Assembly: GCA_963807865.1 (NCBI GenBank)
Contig: CAWEDK010000032.1
Coordinates: 1-64,000, forward strand
From: VAZQ01 sp963807865
GTDB taxonomy: Bacteria > Pseudomonadota > Alphaproteobacteria > Rhizobiales > Xanthobacteraceae
Reading direction: 5' to 3'
Length of the DNA: 64,000 bases
The position numbers and the translations under genes were made by a program. Below the pieces are notes generated by a model. That model saw only the letters and a program-made list of their open reading frames with translations. It had not been told where the DNA came from and did not search any database. This document shows positions 1 to 8,462 of this stretch, one piece after another (position 1 is the first letter of the stretch; every line of letters begins with the position of its first letter).

Positions 1-2
1 TG

Positions 3-200
3 TGGTACGGCGAGGCGCAGCAGGCGCGGTTCGAGATCACCACCGACGCGATCGCCCGGACCGAGTCGGCGAAGGAGGTCGTGGCCGGCCGGCGGCTTTA
101 CGGGTACGTCGAAGGCGACCTGCTCTACGCCTACGACATGGCCGCGTTGGGTCAGGCCCTCCAGCCGCACACGTGGGCCCGGCTGCAGCGGGCGGCCTGA
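3..200 (+). CDS. Nitrobindin-like heme-binding beta-barrel protein (FABP family), 3' end
   Basis: Only the last 65 codons are present; the 5' part lies outside the window. The frame begins WYGEAQQARFEITTD and ends in a segment with GDLLYAYDMAA and LQPHTWARLQRA before TGA, which matches the C-terminal strands of the DUF1794/THAP4-like nitrobindin family of Actinobacteria. Family members bind heme in a ten-stranded barrel and are thought to handle peroxynitrite or NO. It sits six bases before a Fur-family gene, the usual actinobacterial order nitrobindin, Fur, YgfZ. The heme-ligand histidine cannot be judged because the N-terminal part is missing. Confidence 0.7.
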   Translation, partial: WYGEAQQARFEITTDAIARTESAKEVVAGRRLYGYVEGDLLYAYDMAALGQALQPHTWARLQRAA

Positions 201-206
201 CCGGCG

Positions 207-695
207 ATGCCCGGCACGGACTGGCGGGCGCGGCTGCGGGGCAGCGGCTACCGGCTCACGCCCCAGCGCGAGCTGATCCTCCAGGCGGTGGAGACACTCG
301 GGCACGCCACCCCTGACGCGGTGCTGGCCGAGGTGCGGACGTCATCGGCGGCGGTCAACGTGTCGACGGTCTACCGGACCCTCGAAGTGCTCGAGGAGCT
401 CGGTCTGGTGCGTCACACCCACCTGAGCGACCGCGCCCCGACCTACCACTCCACCTCCGGCCACACCCACTTCCACCTGGTCTGCCGGGGTTGCCGACGC
501 GTCGTTTCGGTTGACCCCGACGTGGTGAACCCGCTGGCCGCCCGACTGCGTGCCGAGCACGGCTTCGAGCCGGACGTCGGGCACCTGACGATCTTCGGCC
601 GATGCCTGGCCTGTGGCAGCGCCGACGAGACCCCGGACCACTCTCATGAACCCCATGAGCACCCGCAGCGTCAGCACCACCAGGAGGACCGATGA
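207..695 (+). CDS. Fur-family metal-responsive transcriptional regulator
   Basis: Intact 162-residue protein. Residues about 10-80 form the winged helix (YRLTPQRELILQAVE, then STVYRTLEVLEELGLV). The dimer/metal part has HTHFHLVCRGC near residues 87-96 and a C-terminal CLACG that would complete a structural zinc site. The tail is rich in His (DHSHEPHEHPQRQHH), which may add metal affinity. The start at 207 is six bases after the upstream stop, and the stop at 693-695 overlaps the ATG of ygfZ at 692, so the genes are probably co-transcribed and coupled. Whether it senses zinc, iron or peroxide cannot be told. Base composition and synteny are actinobacterial, unlike the rest of the window. Confidence 0.85.
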   Translation: MPGTDWRARLRGSGYRLTPQRELILQAVETLGHATPDAVLAEVRTSSAAVNVSTVYRTLEVLEELGLVRHTHLSDRAPTYHSTSGHTHFHLVCRGCRRVVSVDPDVVNPLAARLRAEHGFEPDVGHLTIFGRCLACGSADETPDHSHEPHEHPQRQHHQEDR

Positions 696-1655
696 CCAGC
701 CCGCTGCTCGGCCCTCGACGGCGCCGTCGCCGCCTCCGGCCTCGACGCCGGAGTAGCCGCGCACTACGGCTCGTTCAACGGGGAGCAGCGTTGCTTCGCG
801 GCGGGCGACGGCTTCGTCGACCTCTCGCACGTGACGTCATCCGGGTGAGCGGTCCGACCGGCTCGGTGGCTGCACTCCCTGACCAGCCAGTTCTTCGAGG
901 GGCTCTCGCCCCAGGTCCCCGACCGCGGCGCTCATCCTGAGTCCACAGGGGCACGTCGAGCACGCGATCGTACGGCGTCGACGACGGTGAGGCGTTCACG
1001 GCCCACATGGAGCCCGGCGAGGCGGCCGCGCTGGTGCAGTGGCTGGACCGGATGCGGTTCATGATGCGGGTCGAGGTCACCGAGGTCACCGGAGAGTACG
1101 CCGTCACTGGCGGCCCGCCGCGCGCCACGGCCGGGCGCCCGGTACTCCGGCTACGAGTGATATGCCGCGCGAAGCTTGAGGCGTACGCCGGGGCCGCCGG
1201 TCCGGCTGCTGGCCTGTGGGCCTTCGAGGCGCTGCGCATCGCGCGCGGTGAGCCGCGCCTGGCCTGGACACCGACCACCACATCCCCAACGAGGCCGGCT
1301 GGATCGGCACCGCGGTGCATCTCGACAAGGGGTGCTACCGCGGCCAGGAGACGGTGGCCCGCGTGCACACCCTCGGCCGTCCGCCCCGCCGACTGACGCT
1401 GCTCCATCTCGACGGCTCCGCGAACCGCTCCCCGAGCGAGAGGGGCGACCTGCTCCAGCGGCGGCGACAGACCGTCGGGTTCGTGGGCAGCCCGCGCCGC
1501 CACCACGAGCTCGGGCCCGATCGCCCTCGGCCTGGTGAAGCGGAACGTGCCGGCTGGACGCCAAGCTGGTGGTCTCGAGGACGGCGGCTGCCAGCCACCC
1601 AGGAGATGGTGGTGGACCCCGAGGTGGGCCTCCACGTCCGACCTCTGGGCGCTGA
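692..1655 (+). pseudogene. ygfZ: YgfZ/GcvT folate-binding protein, frameshifted
   Basis: The tetrahydrofolate-binding, GcvT-like protein that supports Fe-S cluster repair. Starting at 692 the true sequence hops frames: one frame reads LDGAVAASGLDAGVAAHYGSF near 720-780, another RDVIRVSGP near 830, then HMEPGEAAALVQWLDRMRFMM at 1003-1065. The diagnostic YgfZ motif KGCYRGQETVARVH is intact at 1329-1370, and GLVKRNVPA appears near 1535-1555. At least five one-base shifts are needed to restore the protein. Conservation on both sides of each break suggests sequencing error rather than decay. The end near 1655 is approximate. Confidence 0.75.
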
Positions 1656-1672
1656 CGGGCGCTCGGCGATCC

Positions 1673-2455
1673 TCAGCCCAGCTCGGGCACCAGTGGCGCC
1701 TGCGGCGGTGTCCAGCGCACGCCTCCGGCCCGCCGGGCGGCGGCCCCGGTCGGGAACGGGTCGACGTTCTGCTCGCAGACGGTCCCCTCGGCGGGCAGCT
1801 CGAGGGTCTCGATGTAGACGGCCGCCGTGACGAACACGCACGGGTTCAGGTCGGTGATCGCGCCATGGCCATCGGACTCATAGGTGAGCAGCCGGGCGTT
1901 GCCGAGCTGCGCGACGTACCGCTTTGCCCACGAGTAGGGCGTCGCCGGGTCGTGCGTGCCCCCGATGACCAGCATCGACGGCGACTTCGGCGAGTGCCGG
2001 AAGGGGCCGCGGAAGACATCGTGGCGGTGCGGCCACAGAGCGTACGGGACGTCGTCGTAGCCGTGGGCCGCCCAGGCCATGTGCTCGCTGACGGCGTACA
2101 CGTGCCTGCCCTCGCGCAGGTAGGCCTCGACGCGGCGGGGGCTGTCCCAGTCGGTCGCGGTCGTCGCGAAGAACGCGCCGCCCGGCTCCCAGGTGCCGTC
2201 GGCGCGCCGCCCATCCAGGAGGTACTCCCGGACCCCCGTGGCGTCGCCGTTCCGGGCCTGGTCGATGTAGGCGGCCAGGACCGGCCAGGCGTACGTCCGC
2301 TACAGCATGCGGTGCATCACAAACAGCAGCTCGTCACCGGTGACCGGGGTCGGCACGGCCGTGCCCGGCGCGGGGACGGGAGTGGCGTTCATGTCCTCGA
2401 CGAGGTCCTCGAAGGCCCGTTCGGGGTCGTTGCCGACCCAGCTCAGCAAGACCAA
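1673..2455 (-). pseudogene. Secreted alpha/beta hydrolase with TAP-like C-terminal domain, partial
   Basis: Minus-strand reading gives a clear C-terminal domain of actinobacterial tripeptidyl-aminopeptidase-like hydrolases: PSMLVIGGTHDPATPYSWAK holds the catalytic Asp region, and YESDGHGA holds the catalytic His. A conserved two-Cys pattern ends near TVCEQNVDPFP. Upstream, EDLVEDMNATPVPAPGTAVP and VMHRML appear in another frame, then after shifts RTYAWPVLAAYIDQARNG and DWDSPRRVEAYLREGRHVY. The N-terminal half with the nucleophile is missing because the actinobacterial sequence stops near 2,450. It is convergent with ygfZ. Confidence 0.65.
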
Positions 2456-2525
2456 CCTGAACGAAGTAGCCCGGCAACAAGGAACGTATTGCTAATTAGC
2501 GTCGCCTAGGGGCGGCGAGGAGTGA
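2450..2525. other. Junction between actinobacterial and alphaproteobacterial sequence
   Basis: Left of here codon use is extremely GC-rich and all four genes are actinobacterial in type and order. Right of here composition drops and the first recognisable gene remnant (DUF2130) and everything after it are proteobacterial. The hydrolase gene is cut in mid-coding sequence at this point. No transposase, integrase or tRNA sits at the join. An assembly chimera is the simplest reading. Confidence 0.6.
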
Positions 2526-2905
2526 CTTTCGGTGCCTCGGCCCTCGTTTTTCACGACCAACGCAAGGCCAAAGCCGACATCGCCCTCATCGTCCCGAACG
2601 CACTACCAAGGGGCGTGCATCGTTTCGATAATGTAGACGACATCTGGGTTACCGAGACGCGCAGCGCCATCCCGGTCGCTCCTGTTGAACTTGCGACGCT
2701 CGCCAAGTGCGGCAAGACAAGCAGTCGAAGAGAGAGTTAGTCTATCAATATTTGACTGGTCGCGCTTTCGTTAGCGCATCGAAGCCATTGTCGAGAAATT
2801 CACCCGAGATGCACGCTGCAGGTACCGCGACCTTCAGGGCATTGCCGCCAGGCCCTTGAGGAGATGGAGTCCCTCGGACCAAGATATTATGATATTATTA
2901 GGCGA
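2525..2905 (+). pseudogene. DUF2130 protein remnant
   Basis: The segment HDQRKAKADIALIVPNALPRG, followed by VDDIWVTETRSAIPV, matches the conserved core of DUF2130 proteins (the usual form being AKADVAV-IVSQALPKG with a later GVWV motif). After the stop at 2738-2740, other frames give YQYLTGR, RIEAIVEKFTRDA and YRDLQGIA, which are the expected next blocks of the same family. Stops and shifts lie between them, and a long internal stretch is missing, so this is a genuine remnant. The function of DUF2130 proteins is not established; they are often seen on islands. Nothing recognisable lies between 2,905 and 3,000 apart from AT-rich sequence. Confidence 0.6.
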
Positions 2906-3015
2906 CTCGGTTTCGCACAGGACTTGATATTTCAAGAACTATAGAACTACCTAATTTAGACGGGGTTGAACACCTGAAAGCTCCGTTTGAAATACCGCAA
3001 ATAAGGAAAACAAAC

Positions 3016-3243
3016 ATGCGGACTAAGACTAAAAAGACCATCAAGCGAGTTTGGATTAAGCCCCTCCTTCTTGCCCATTACGACCGGTACGAGAATTGCA
3101 CACGCATCGAAAACTACGGTGCGATCCCCTTTCAGCTGCGGATGACAGAATCATTTTCCATCATGATTAATCCAGGCTCGGCCTGGGCATTTGAAACCTC
3201 AGCTGACGGATCGATTAGCAGCTGGCCAACGCCAATCATCTAA
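3016..3243 (+). CDS. Small hypothetical protein
   Basis: A 75-residue frame with a good ribosome binding site (AAGGAA at 3003-3008, seven bases before ATG), an AT-rich upstream region and a strong hairpin just after the stop. It begins with a very basic segment (MRTKTKKTIKRVWIK) and has no cysteine motif, signal peptide or membrane helix. I do not recognise the family. The expression signals on both sides make it more credible than the other short frames of this island. Confidence 0.45.
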   Translation: MRTKTKKTIKRVWIKPLLLAHYDRYENCTRIENYGAIPFQLRMTESFSIMINPGSAWAFETSADGSISSWPTPII

Positions 3244-3256
3244 TCCACGACTAGCG

Positions 3257-3281
3257 CCCGTCCGAGTTCCCCTCGGACGGG
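3257..3281 (+). terminator. Hairpin terminator candidate
   Basis: Perfect 9-base inverted repeat CCCGTCCGA / TCGGACGGG with a 7-base loop, starting 13 bases after the stop of the small gene at 3016-3243. There is no T tract, so it may be a weak or Rho-assisted terminator. Confidence 0.5.
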
Positions 3282-3415
3282 ACGTCCTGCGGGCTAATCA
3301 GGCGTCGGTTCTGAGACAAATTGGTGTCCCCCGGACTGACAATGAATGCAGTTGATCCTTGAATTTTCGAGGTCAGGTTCTGAAGTGCCCCCGTTTCAAC
3401 CATCGGCATACGCCT

Positions 3416-3805
3416 ATGTCCGACACGTTTTCGAAAGTCGAAGTGATCACCGGCGTCGCCCGCCGGCGCCGCTTTCCACGGAGTTGAAGCTGGCCGTCGT
3501 TGCCGAGACGATGCAGCCCGGCATGTCGATCAGCTATGTTGCCCGCCGGCACGGGCTCTCGCCCGAGCCTGGTCTTCCGCTGGAGGCGGCTGATGAGCGA
3601 AGGCGGCAAGGAGGCGGTCCGCGCCGACGAGGAGGTCGTTGCGGCCTCCGAAGTCCGCAGGCTCGAAGAGCGGGTGCGGGAGCTGGAGCGGCTGCTTGGC
3701 CGCAAGACGATGGAGGTCGAGATCCTCAAGGAGGCTCTCGACCTGGCACGGGCAAAAAAACCGACCTTGCTGTCGCGATCGCCGGCTCCGGGAGATTCCC
3801 GGTGA
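3416..3805 (+). CDS. IS3-family transposase OrfA (frameshifted)
   Basis: The N-terminal DNA-binding helix-turn-helix reads ELKLAVVAETMQPGMSISYVA and LVFRWRRLMSEGGKEAV. It is followed by the leucine-rich coiled coil RRLEERVRELERLLGRKTMEV that mediates OrfA/OrfAB contacts. The start MSDTFSKVEV at 3416 is in the same frame as the C-terminal part. The middle (about 3477-3567) is in another frame, so two compensating one-base shifts are present. The stop TGA at 3803-3805 overlaps the GTG of orfB at 3802, the region where IS3 elements normally make the fusion protein by programmed -1 frameshifting. Confidence 0.7.
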
Positions 3806-4680
3806 AGACGATCAGCCGAGACGCTGGAGGTCGCCCGCTCGAACGTCATCGAACGGCAGAAGGGAACTGTGCCCGAGGCGCGGACCGCAGACACGGCCCG
3901 GCGATGTCGAGCTGGCCGCCGACATCCGCCGATCTGGTCGATCAGCGGCCGACCTATGGCTACCGGCGGATCGCCGCGCTCCTCAAGCGCGAGCGGCGAT
4001 CCGCCGGTCAGGACCCGGTCAACGCCAAGCGCGTCTATCGGCTGATGAAGAAGCACGGGCTGCTTCTGCAGCGCCATACCGGACGCCGGACGCCGCGCGA
4101 GCATGACGGCCAGGTGGTCGACGATCCGCTCGAATATCCGCTGGTGCTCCGATGCGCTGGAGTTCACCTGCTGGAACGGCGAGATGGTGCGTGTCGCCTT
4201 CGCCCTCGACTGCCATGACCGCGAGGTCATCGGCTGGCTGGCGACGACCGCCGGCATCTCCGGCGAGATGATCCGCGACATGATGGTCCAGTGCGTCGAG
4301 CAGCGCTTCGGCAGCATCCGCGCGCCGCATCCAGGTGCAGTGGCTGACCGACAACGGCTCGATCTTCGCCGCCCACAAGACCATCGAGATCGCCTTGGCG
4401 CTCAACCTGGTGCCCTGCTTCACGCCCGTCGAAAGCCCGGAGAGCAACGGCATGGCCGAGGCCTTCGTGAAGACCTTCAAGCGCGACTATGTCCGGGTGG
4501 CCACGATCCCGGATGCCGCTACCGCACTTGCCCTGATCGATAGCTGGATGGAGGACTACAACACCGTTCACCCGCATTCCCGACTGGGCTATCGTTCACC
4601 GAGAGTATATCGCCGCCCAATCTCAACCCGCCGTGTCCGGTCTAACGGGGTCAACTCCAGGTTCCAGCGACCTCAACTAA
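3802..4680 (+). CDS. IS3-family transposase OrfB, rve integrase domain (frameshifted)
   Basis: Contains the HTH_21 segment (DIRRLVDQRPTYGYRRIAAL, YRLMKKHGLLLQ) and the DDE catalytic core. The first Asp is in DALEFTCWNGEMVRVAFALDCH, the second in WLTDNGSIFAA, and the Glu in ESPESNGMAEAFVKTFKRDY. The C-terminal segment DYNTVHPHSRLGYRSPRE is typical. About four one-base shifts (near 3815, 3930, 4150 and 4600) split it, so as sequenced it is not functional, although each conserved block is intact. It would act with OrfA as the OrfAB transposase. Confidence 0.75.
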
Positions 4681-5370
4681 GGCCGGGATGCCGAAGCAGC
4701 CGTAGACAAGCACCTCTACAGCCTGTTCAGACCCTGTCGGGGATCGCCCAGCGGGATGGCCCACCGCCCTGCCTGCGCAGCTCGTTTGCTTCTTCGGTGC
4801 CGGCGCTGTCGCAACTTCTCACGATAGAACCGAGGAAACTTTTTGCGTTCAACACCACGCCCTCGCGGCGCATCAGAAGGACCAAACCCGCCGATTAGGG
4901 CGCCGTACTAGCCGAAACGAACGGCGAATCTCTGGAAGTCCAAAAGGAGATGCGTCCGGCGGCGTCGTCAGGCGGCTTGCGCGAGAGGCACCAACGATCG
5001 GGAGGCTCGCCTAGACAAGGCGCAGATGAGCGGAGCCTCACTGCCTCGAGGGGAAGTCAGAAACTTCTAGAGCATCGCATCGTTGAGACGATTTCGGACC
5101 GCAATGTTGGCACTTGGCGTTTCCACCGCCTTCAGCTGCGATCATACTCAGCTCGCCGAACTACGCCGTCAATTTGTAAAAGGTCGACTTGCCGGTCCCG
5201 CATCCGCATGGCTTCAATGCCCCACCTTACCTTCATGTTTGTAGCGGGTTTGGCATCAACGGGGCCGATATTGCGCGAATTTCTCACCGATAATTGAAGA
5301 TTGAAAAATCTGCTCAGCCAGTTCGTCTGAAACGTGCAACTCGGACTGGATGGATTTAATCGCTCAAGTT
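4681..5370. other. Unassigned decayed stretch
   Basis: No convincing gene. Minus-strand fragments such as KKFPRFYREKLRQRRHRRSK (near 4,800) and IKSIQSELHVSDELAEQIF (near 5,300) look protein-like but are short and broken by stops. I cannot name them. Confidence 0.4.
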
Positions 5371-5948
5371 CTAACAATCCACAACCCTTTGATGCGAATG
5401 AAGCTCGTCGTAGCCTTTAGGCAAAATTATCAGGTCATCGTAATCCGCCCGCCTGCGCTTAATTGTCTTCATCGAGTAGTCGAGTACGGTCCCACACCGC
5501 TCCAGGGGCAGAACGTGGATACGTTTAATTCCGCCCTCAGCGTAGCGAGATTTTTTCGACCGAATGTGCTGATCAAGGTGTTCGGCGTTCCAGCAATTGG
5601 GCAGTACAGTGATCACCCCATGAAGGTGCAGGCCGCCATTTATCCGCGTCTGTCGCAACTCGCCATTCTCTAAATGTTTGTACACGGGCAAATCGAACGC
5701 CAATATCACACGGGTAGCAGCTTTACCGAGCTCCTTCTACCCGGGCGCTTGACCAATTTGTTACATAGCTTGCCGTAGAATAAGCCCACTGATCTTTTCA
5801 TCCTTTCCAACACTGGAACTTCATCTCCTTGCATCCGCTTGAACATGATGGTCACAAAATAACCTAGACGTCCTCCATCTAACTGCGCTTGAACCCATCC
5901 ACTATATCCATGTATTAGGTCTCTCATTTTATAATCTTGAGTTGTCAT
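5371..5948 (-). pseudogene. Possible HUH-type replication (Rep-like) protein, split
   Basis: Two adjacent minus-strand frames join into one protein of about 190 residues. The first runs MTTQDYKMRDLIHGYSGW to VKLLPV (start 5948), and the second LAFDLPVYK to the stop at 5371. The two overlap at GTGTGA (about 5706-5711), so this is either a one-base error or a coupled pair. The second half has NGGLHLHGVITVLP, with an H-L-H core and hydrophobic flanks like HUH motif II. About 50 residues later comes DYSMKTIKRRR, like the Tyr-x-x-Lys motif III of rolling-circle Rep and inovirus-type initiators. This is a resemblance only; the protein could be an unrelated island hypothetical. A ribosome site (AAAAGGCG) precedes the start. 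Codon use is AT-richer than the chromosome. Confidence 0.4.
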
Positions 5949-6041
5949 TATTGTTGTCGCCTTTTCTTGATTTATTGTTGACTGTCGTAGTTGATACCGT
6001 TCAGACACACCTCGTGCATATGCGAAGCAAATTCTTCGCAC

Positions 6042-6379
6042 AATGTCCGCTGTGACGTAGGCAAGCTCGGTAAGGGGCTTTTGCTGTTTAGCAATGTGCT
6101 TTGCACTCCCACAAAAGTTGCTGCCGACGATACAAATTAGTTTACAGAATTGCCTCAGGCGCGGAACTTCGGATGAAAGGAAGCCAACTTTGCCATTAAT
6201 CTGGCTGAGATATCCCTCGGGGCGATTTTCAAATTAATCGATCTTGCGACCTAAAGAAGTGTGCGGGGCATGTAAATATTTTTCGTCTGCGGTTAGCGCC
6301 GCGCACACGACGAGACTATCGATCGCTCGGATGATCACTAATGTACTGCATTAGGTGTCATAACCATGGTCGGAAACGC
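6042..6379. other. Intergenic, no gene seen
   Basis: AT-rich relative to the window, with many stops in all frames and no recognisable gene or strong hairpin. Confidence 0.5.
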
Positions 6380-6665
6380 GCCTGGGCGACAACGGCAACG
6401 TTGCTGCAATTATTCGGCGACATAATCTCGGCGACATTTTCGCATCGCCTCGATGCAGTGTTACCATACTTAGATACACTCATCACACACAGCAATAACA
6501 ATTCTCTCTGTAGATTACATTAAACCATCAGTGTGGTCGTCATTTTGAGCGGAAAGCTGGGCGACACCAAACCGCGGTTATAATCTGAAAGACCCATTCG
6601 ATTTGCGATGGGCGACAGAATGTCGCCCAGAATGTCGCCCAGGTCGGCTCGGCGACATGAGCGAC
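6380..6665. repeat. Cluster of GGCGACA / TGTCGCC short repeats
   Basis: Within about 285 bases the heptamer GGCGACA or its complement occurs at roughly 6387, 6416, 6432, 6551, 6608, 6623, 6635 and 6650, plus a GCGACAT near 6661. Two of them form a direct tandem (AATGTCGCCCAG repeated). The units are not evenly spaced, so this is not a CRISPR. It could be an iteron-type origin, a recombination or integration region, or binding sites for an island protein. It lies just past the 3' end of the minus-strand genes at 6.8-7.7 kb. Confidence 0.5.
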
Positions 6666-6791
6666 ATAAAAAATTGCTTTTTTGCCAATGGAAGCACAAG
6701 CGGATAAACAGTCGTCGCCGCTGACTTCGAGCTAACTTCTCCGGTCGCCATGCGAAGGCAGCACGCCGCTCGAGAAAATCCAGTTTGGGCA

Positions 6792-7126
6792 CATGAGCAG
6801 AGCGGGAAATAGCCAGAGTTCATAATGCTAATGCAATTGACATCGAATTGGGATTTGATTCTCGGGCATCCGCCTGCTAGCGAGTGCGGACGCAGAGTAC
6901 CTTCTGTTGACGAGATCGCCTTGATGCCGAGCTCGGACATAACGGCGGCGACGGCCGTCGGCCAGATCGGATCCCAGTAGTGCGCTTTTGCCCGTTCGGT
7001 TTCTGCGCCACGTCTTGATCGGATGCGGATGCGCAGCGATGCGTTCAGCCGCGGCCTCCATAATGCTCGAAGGGTAGCGGTGGGCGCCGGATCGTCTCCG
7101 AACAGAATTGTCTTCGTCAGTCCCAT
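6792..7126 (-). pseudogene. Unassigned reading frame downstream of the patatin remnant
   Basis: Begins MGLTKTILFGDDPAP at 7126, eight bases after the patatin stop, with a GAGG ribosome site between them. It therefore looks like the second gene of the same operon. Protein-like stretches are LRIRIRSRRGAETERAK and YWDPIWPTAVAAVMSELGIK, after which coding character fades near 6,790. I do not recognise a family. In CBASS operons a CapV-type patatin is often followed by the nucleotidyltransferase, but no GS-x-x-x-G/DxD signature is visible here. Confidence 0.3.
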
Positions 7127-7133
7127 GCGGACC

Positions 7134-7680
7134 TCAGAGTTTGTGGAACGGGACGAACTCGTCGGCCGGCGCGCCGAAGAAGTGGCGCCTGAGGTCAGGA
7201 AGCTGGTCGCGTGCTTCAACGACCGCACGATCGCACATTTCCTGGTGGATGCGGGAAGTGTTGTCCAGCGAATACCGTCCTTCCGGCGCTGTCTGGTCGA
7301 TACGCCGATCGCCTTTCGTTCGTGCACGTCGCCGGTAATGATCTTCGCGGTGGCGAGGAGCTGTGCGCCTGTCCTGCCATGAACAGCCGGGTCGCCGACG
7401 AAGCCATCGGAAGCTTTCCGCGGAGCGTCAGCAGGTTGCCGGGCTCGTTGATGGTTCCGATCGAGAGGATCCTAAGCCTGTAGTTGGGCCCACCCTGCAT
7501 GCCGACCGCCTCGATCGCGGCGACGCCGATCGGATTGTTCGCCCACACGCCGCCATCTACCAGCTCCACTTCGGACTCGGTCGTGTGCGGCTCGAGAAAC
7601 GTCGGCGCCGCCGCGGTACGATCGTTGGGGGGCATTTCAGCGGTCTCGCAGGGGACATCGGAGCCAGTCACGCTGACACC
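7134..7680 (-). pseudogene. CapV-like patatin phospholipase, C-terminal remnant
   Basis: The frame starting near 7,670 reads PTFLEPHTT and ELVDGGVWANNPIGVAAIEAVG, which is the patatin block with the catalytic Asp-Gly-Gly, then RLRILSIGTINEPGN. After shifts near 7,350 and 7,290 it continues ITGDVHERKA, RYSLDNTSRIHQEMCDRA and RRHFFGAPADEFVPFHKL, with the stop at 7134-7136. The DGGVWANNP block and the FFG...PFVPF-type ending are characteristic of the patatin group that includes CBASS CapV effectors. The N-terminal half with the GxGxxG oxyanion loop and GxSxG nucleophile is absent, so this is a true truncated gene. Assignment to CBASS is inference. Confidence 0.55.
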
Positions 7681-7848
7681 CCTCCGATAACAAACCGCTT
7701 ACGCTTTGGACGCTAGCTCCGTGGACTTGGGCTTCAGCGGTTGCAGCTGCATCGGTTTCCCATTGCGCCGCACCCCCCTTAAGAATCAGGCGCACGCCGC
7801 AGCGGTACTGGCTGAGCCAAGACAGCAGTTCAAGAATATCCTAACTCT

Positions 7849-8462
7849 TCAGAGGTAAGGTCGGGTCCACGGCGATCCGTCCTTCAGATATCCCGAACGA
7901 CGATTGAAGATCGACTTATATGCGTACGACGCCGCCGGCGGAAATTGGCTGACCGGTCGAAACCGGTACGGCCTCGCCGCAGAGGGTTCGGGTGGGAATG
8001 CTGCGCTGATCGCGTTTTTCAGTTCGGGTGTGCGCTTTCCCTCAATCAAGAGATACAGGTGCAACTGCCAATGCTGCGCGACGTTGTTTTGAAGGTTCAG
8101 CGAGACGTCAATGCCCCCAATGACGATGCGATTGCGCAAGTAGCGCGAGCGCTCAAGCCGTTTTCGCAAATGCTTCACGATCTTGGGCAAATCGAACGCA
8201 CTAAGATTTCCTTGCGGTATCGCCAAACCCGACATGATGATTATGCGCGCGTCCAATTGGGCCGCAAGGTGAATACGGATTGAGCCGGTTGAAGGTATTC
8301 AATTCGAAAGTGCCTCACACAGACTTTGCATGCCTCGGATTCACACCGAATTCTGCGGCTTGCAATTACGCAGAATGCGGCTACGCGGCGGTGGCTTTGC
8401 TGCCCTTCCTCAGGATTTTGCGATCGCGACGGCGTCGGGCGACCGCATCCGATGGGTCTCAA
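7849..8462 (-). pseudogene. Island hypothetical protein with an HWQLHL core, frameshifted
   Basis: A minus-strand frame contains RSRYLRNRIVIGGIDVSLN, HWQLHLYLLIEGKRTPEL and YAYKSIFNRRSGYL, ending at 7849. The sequence upstream (to about 8462) continues in a second frame with ACKVCVRHFRIEYLQPAQS, so one shift near 8,250 separates the halves. The compact hydrophobic stretch around H-x-x-x-H with a later Tyr/Lys-rich segment faintly recalls HUH nucleases, but there is no clear HxH. I regard the family as unknown. Confidence 0.35.

Larger units (their letters stand above)
3347..4680 (+). mobile_element. IS3-family insertion sequence
   Basis: About 1.3 kb carrying the two-gene orfA/orfB layout of the IS3 family. 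Candidate imperfect ends are TGCAGTTGATCC at 3347 and, as reverse complement, TGGAGTTGACCC ending at 4659 (10 of 12 match). The orfB reading frame runs to 4680, so the right end is uncertain by about 20 bases. I see no convincing target duplication. Confidence 0.7.

Noticed and set aside
342..830. Long minus-strand frames opposite fur and ygfZ
   Set aside because: High GC makes long antisense frames common; they lack motifs and ribosome sites.
3802..3805. Programmed -1 frameshift as the cause of all breaks in the IS3 transposase
   Set aside because: A natural frameshift is expected only at the orfA/orfB overlap; the other breaks lie inside conserved domains.
6380..6665. GGCGACA cluster as a CRISPR
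   Set aside because: Units are only seven bases, irregularly spaced and on both strands; no cas genes.
7849..8256. Relaxase or HUH nuclease call
   Set aside because: H-x-x-x-H spacing and a missing tyrosine motif do not fit; kept as unknown.
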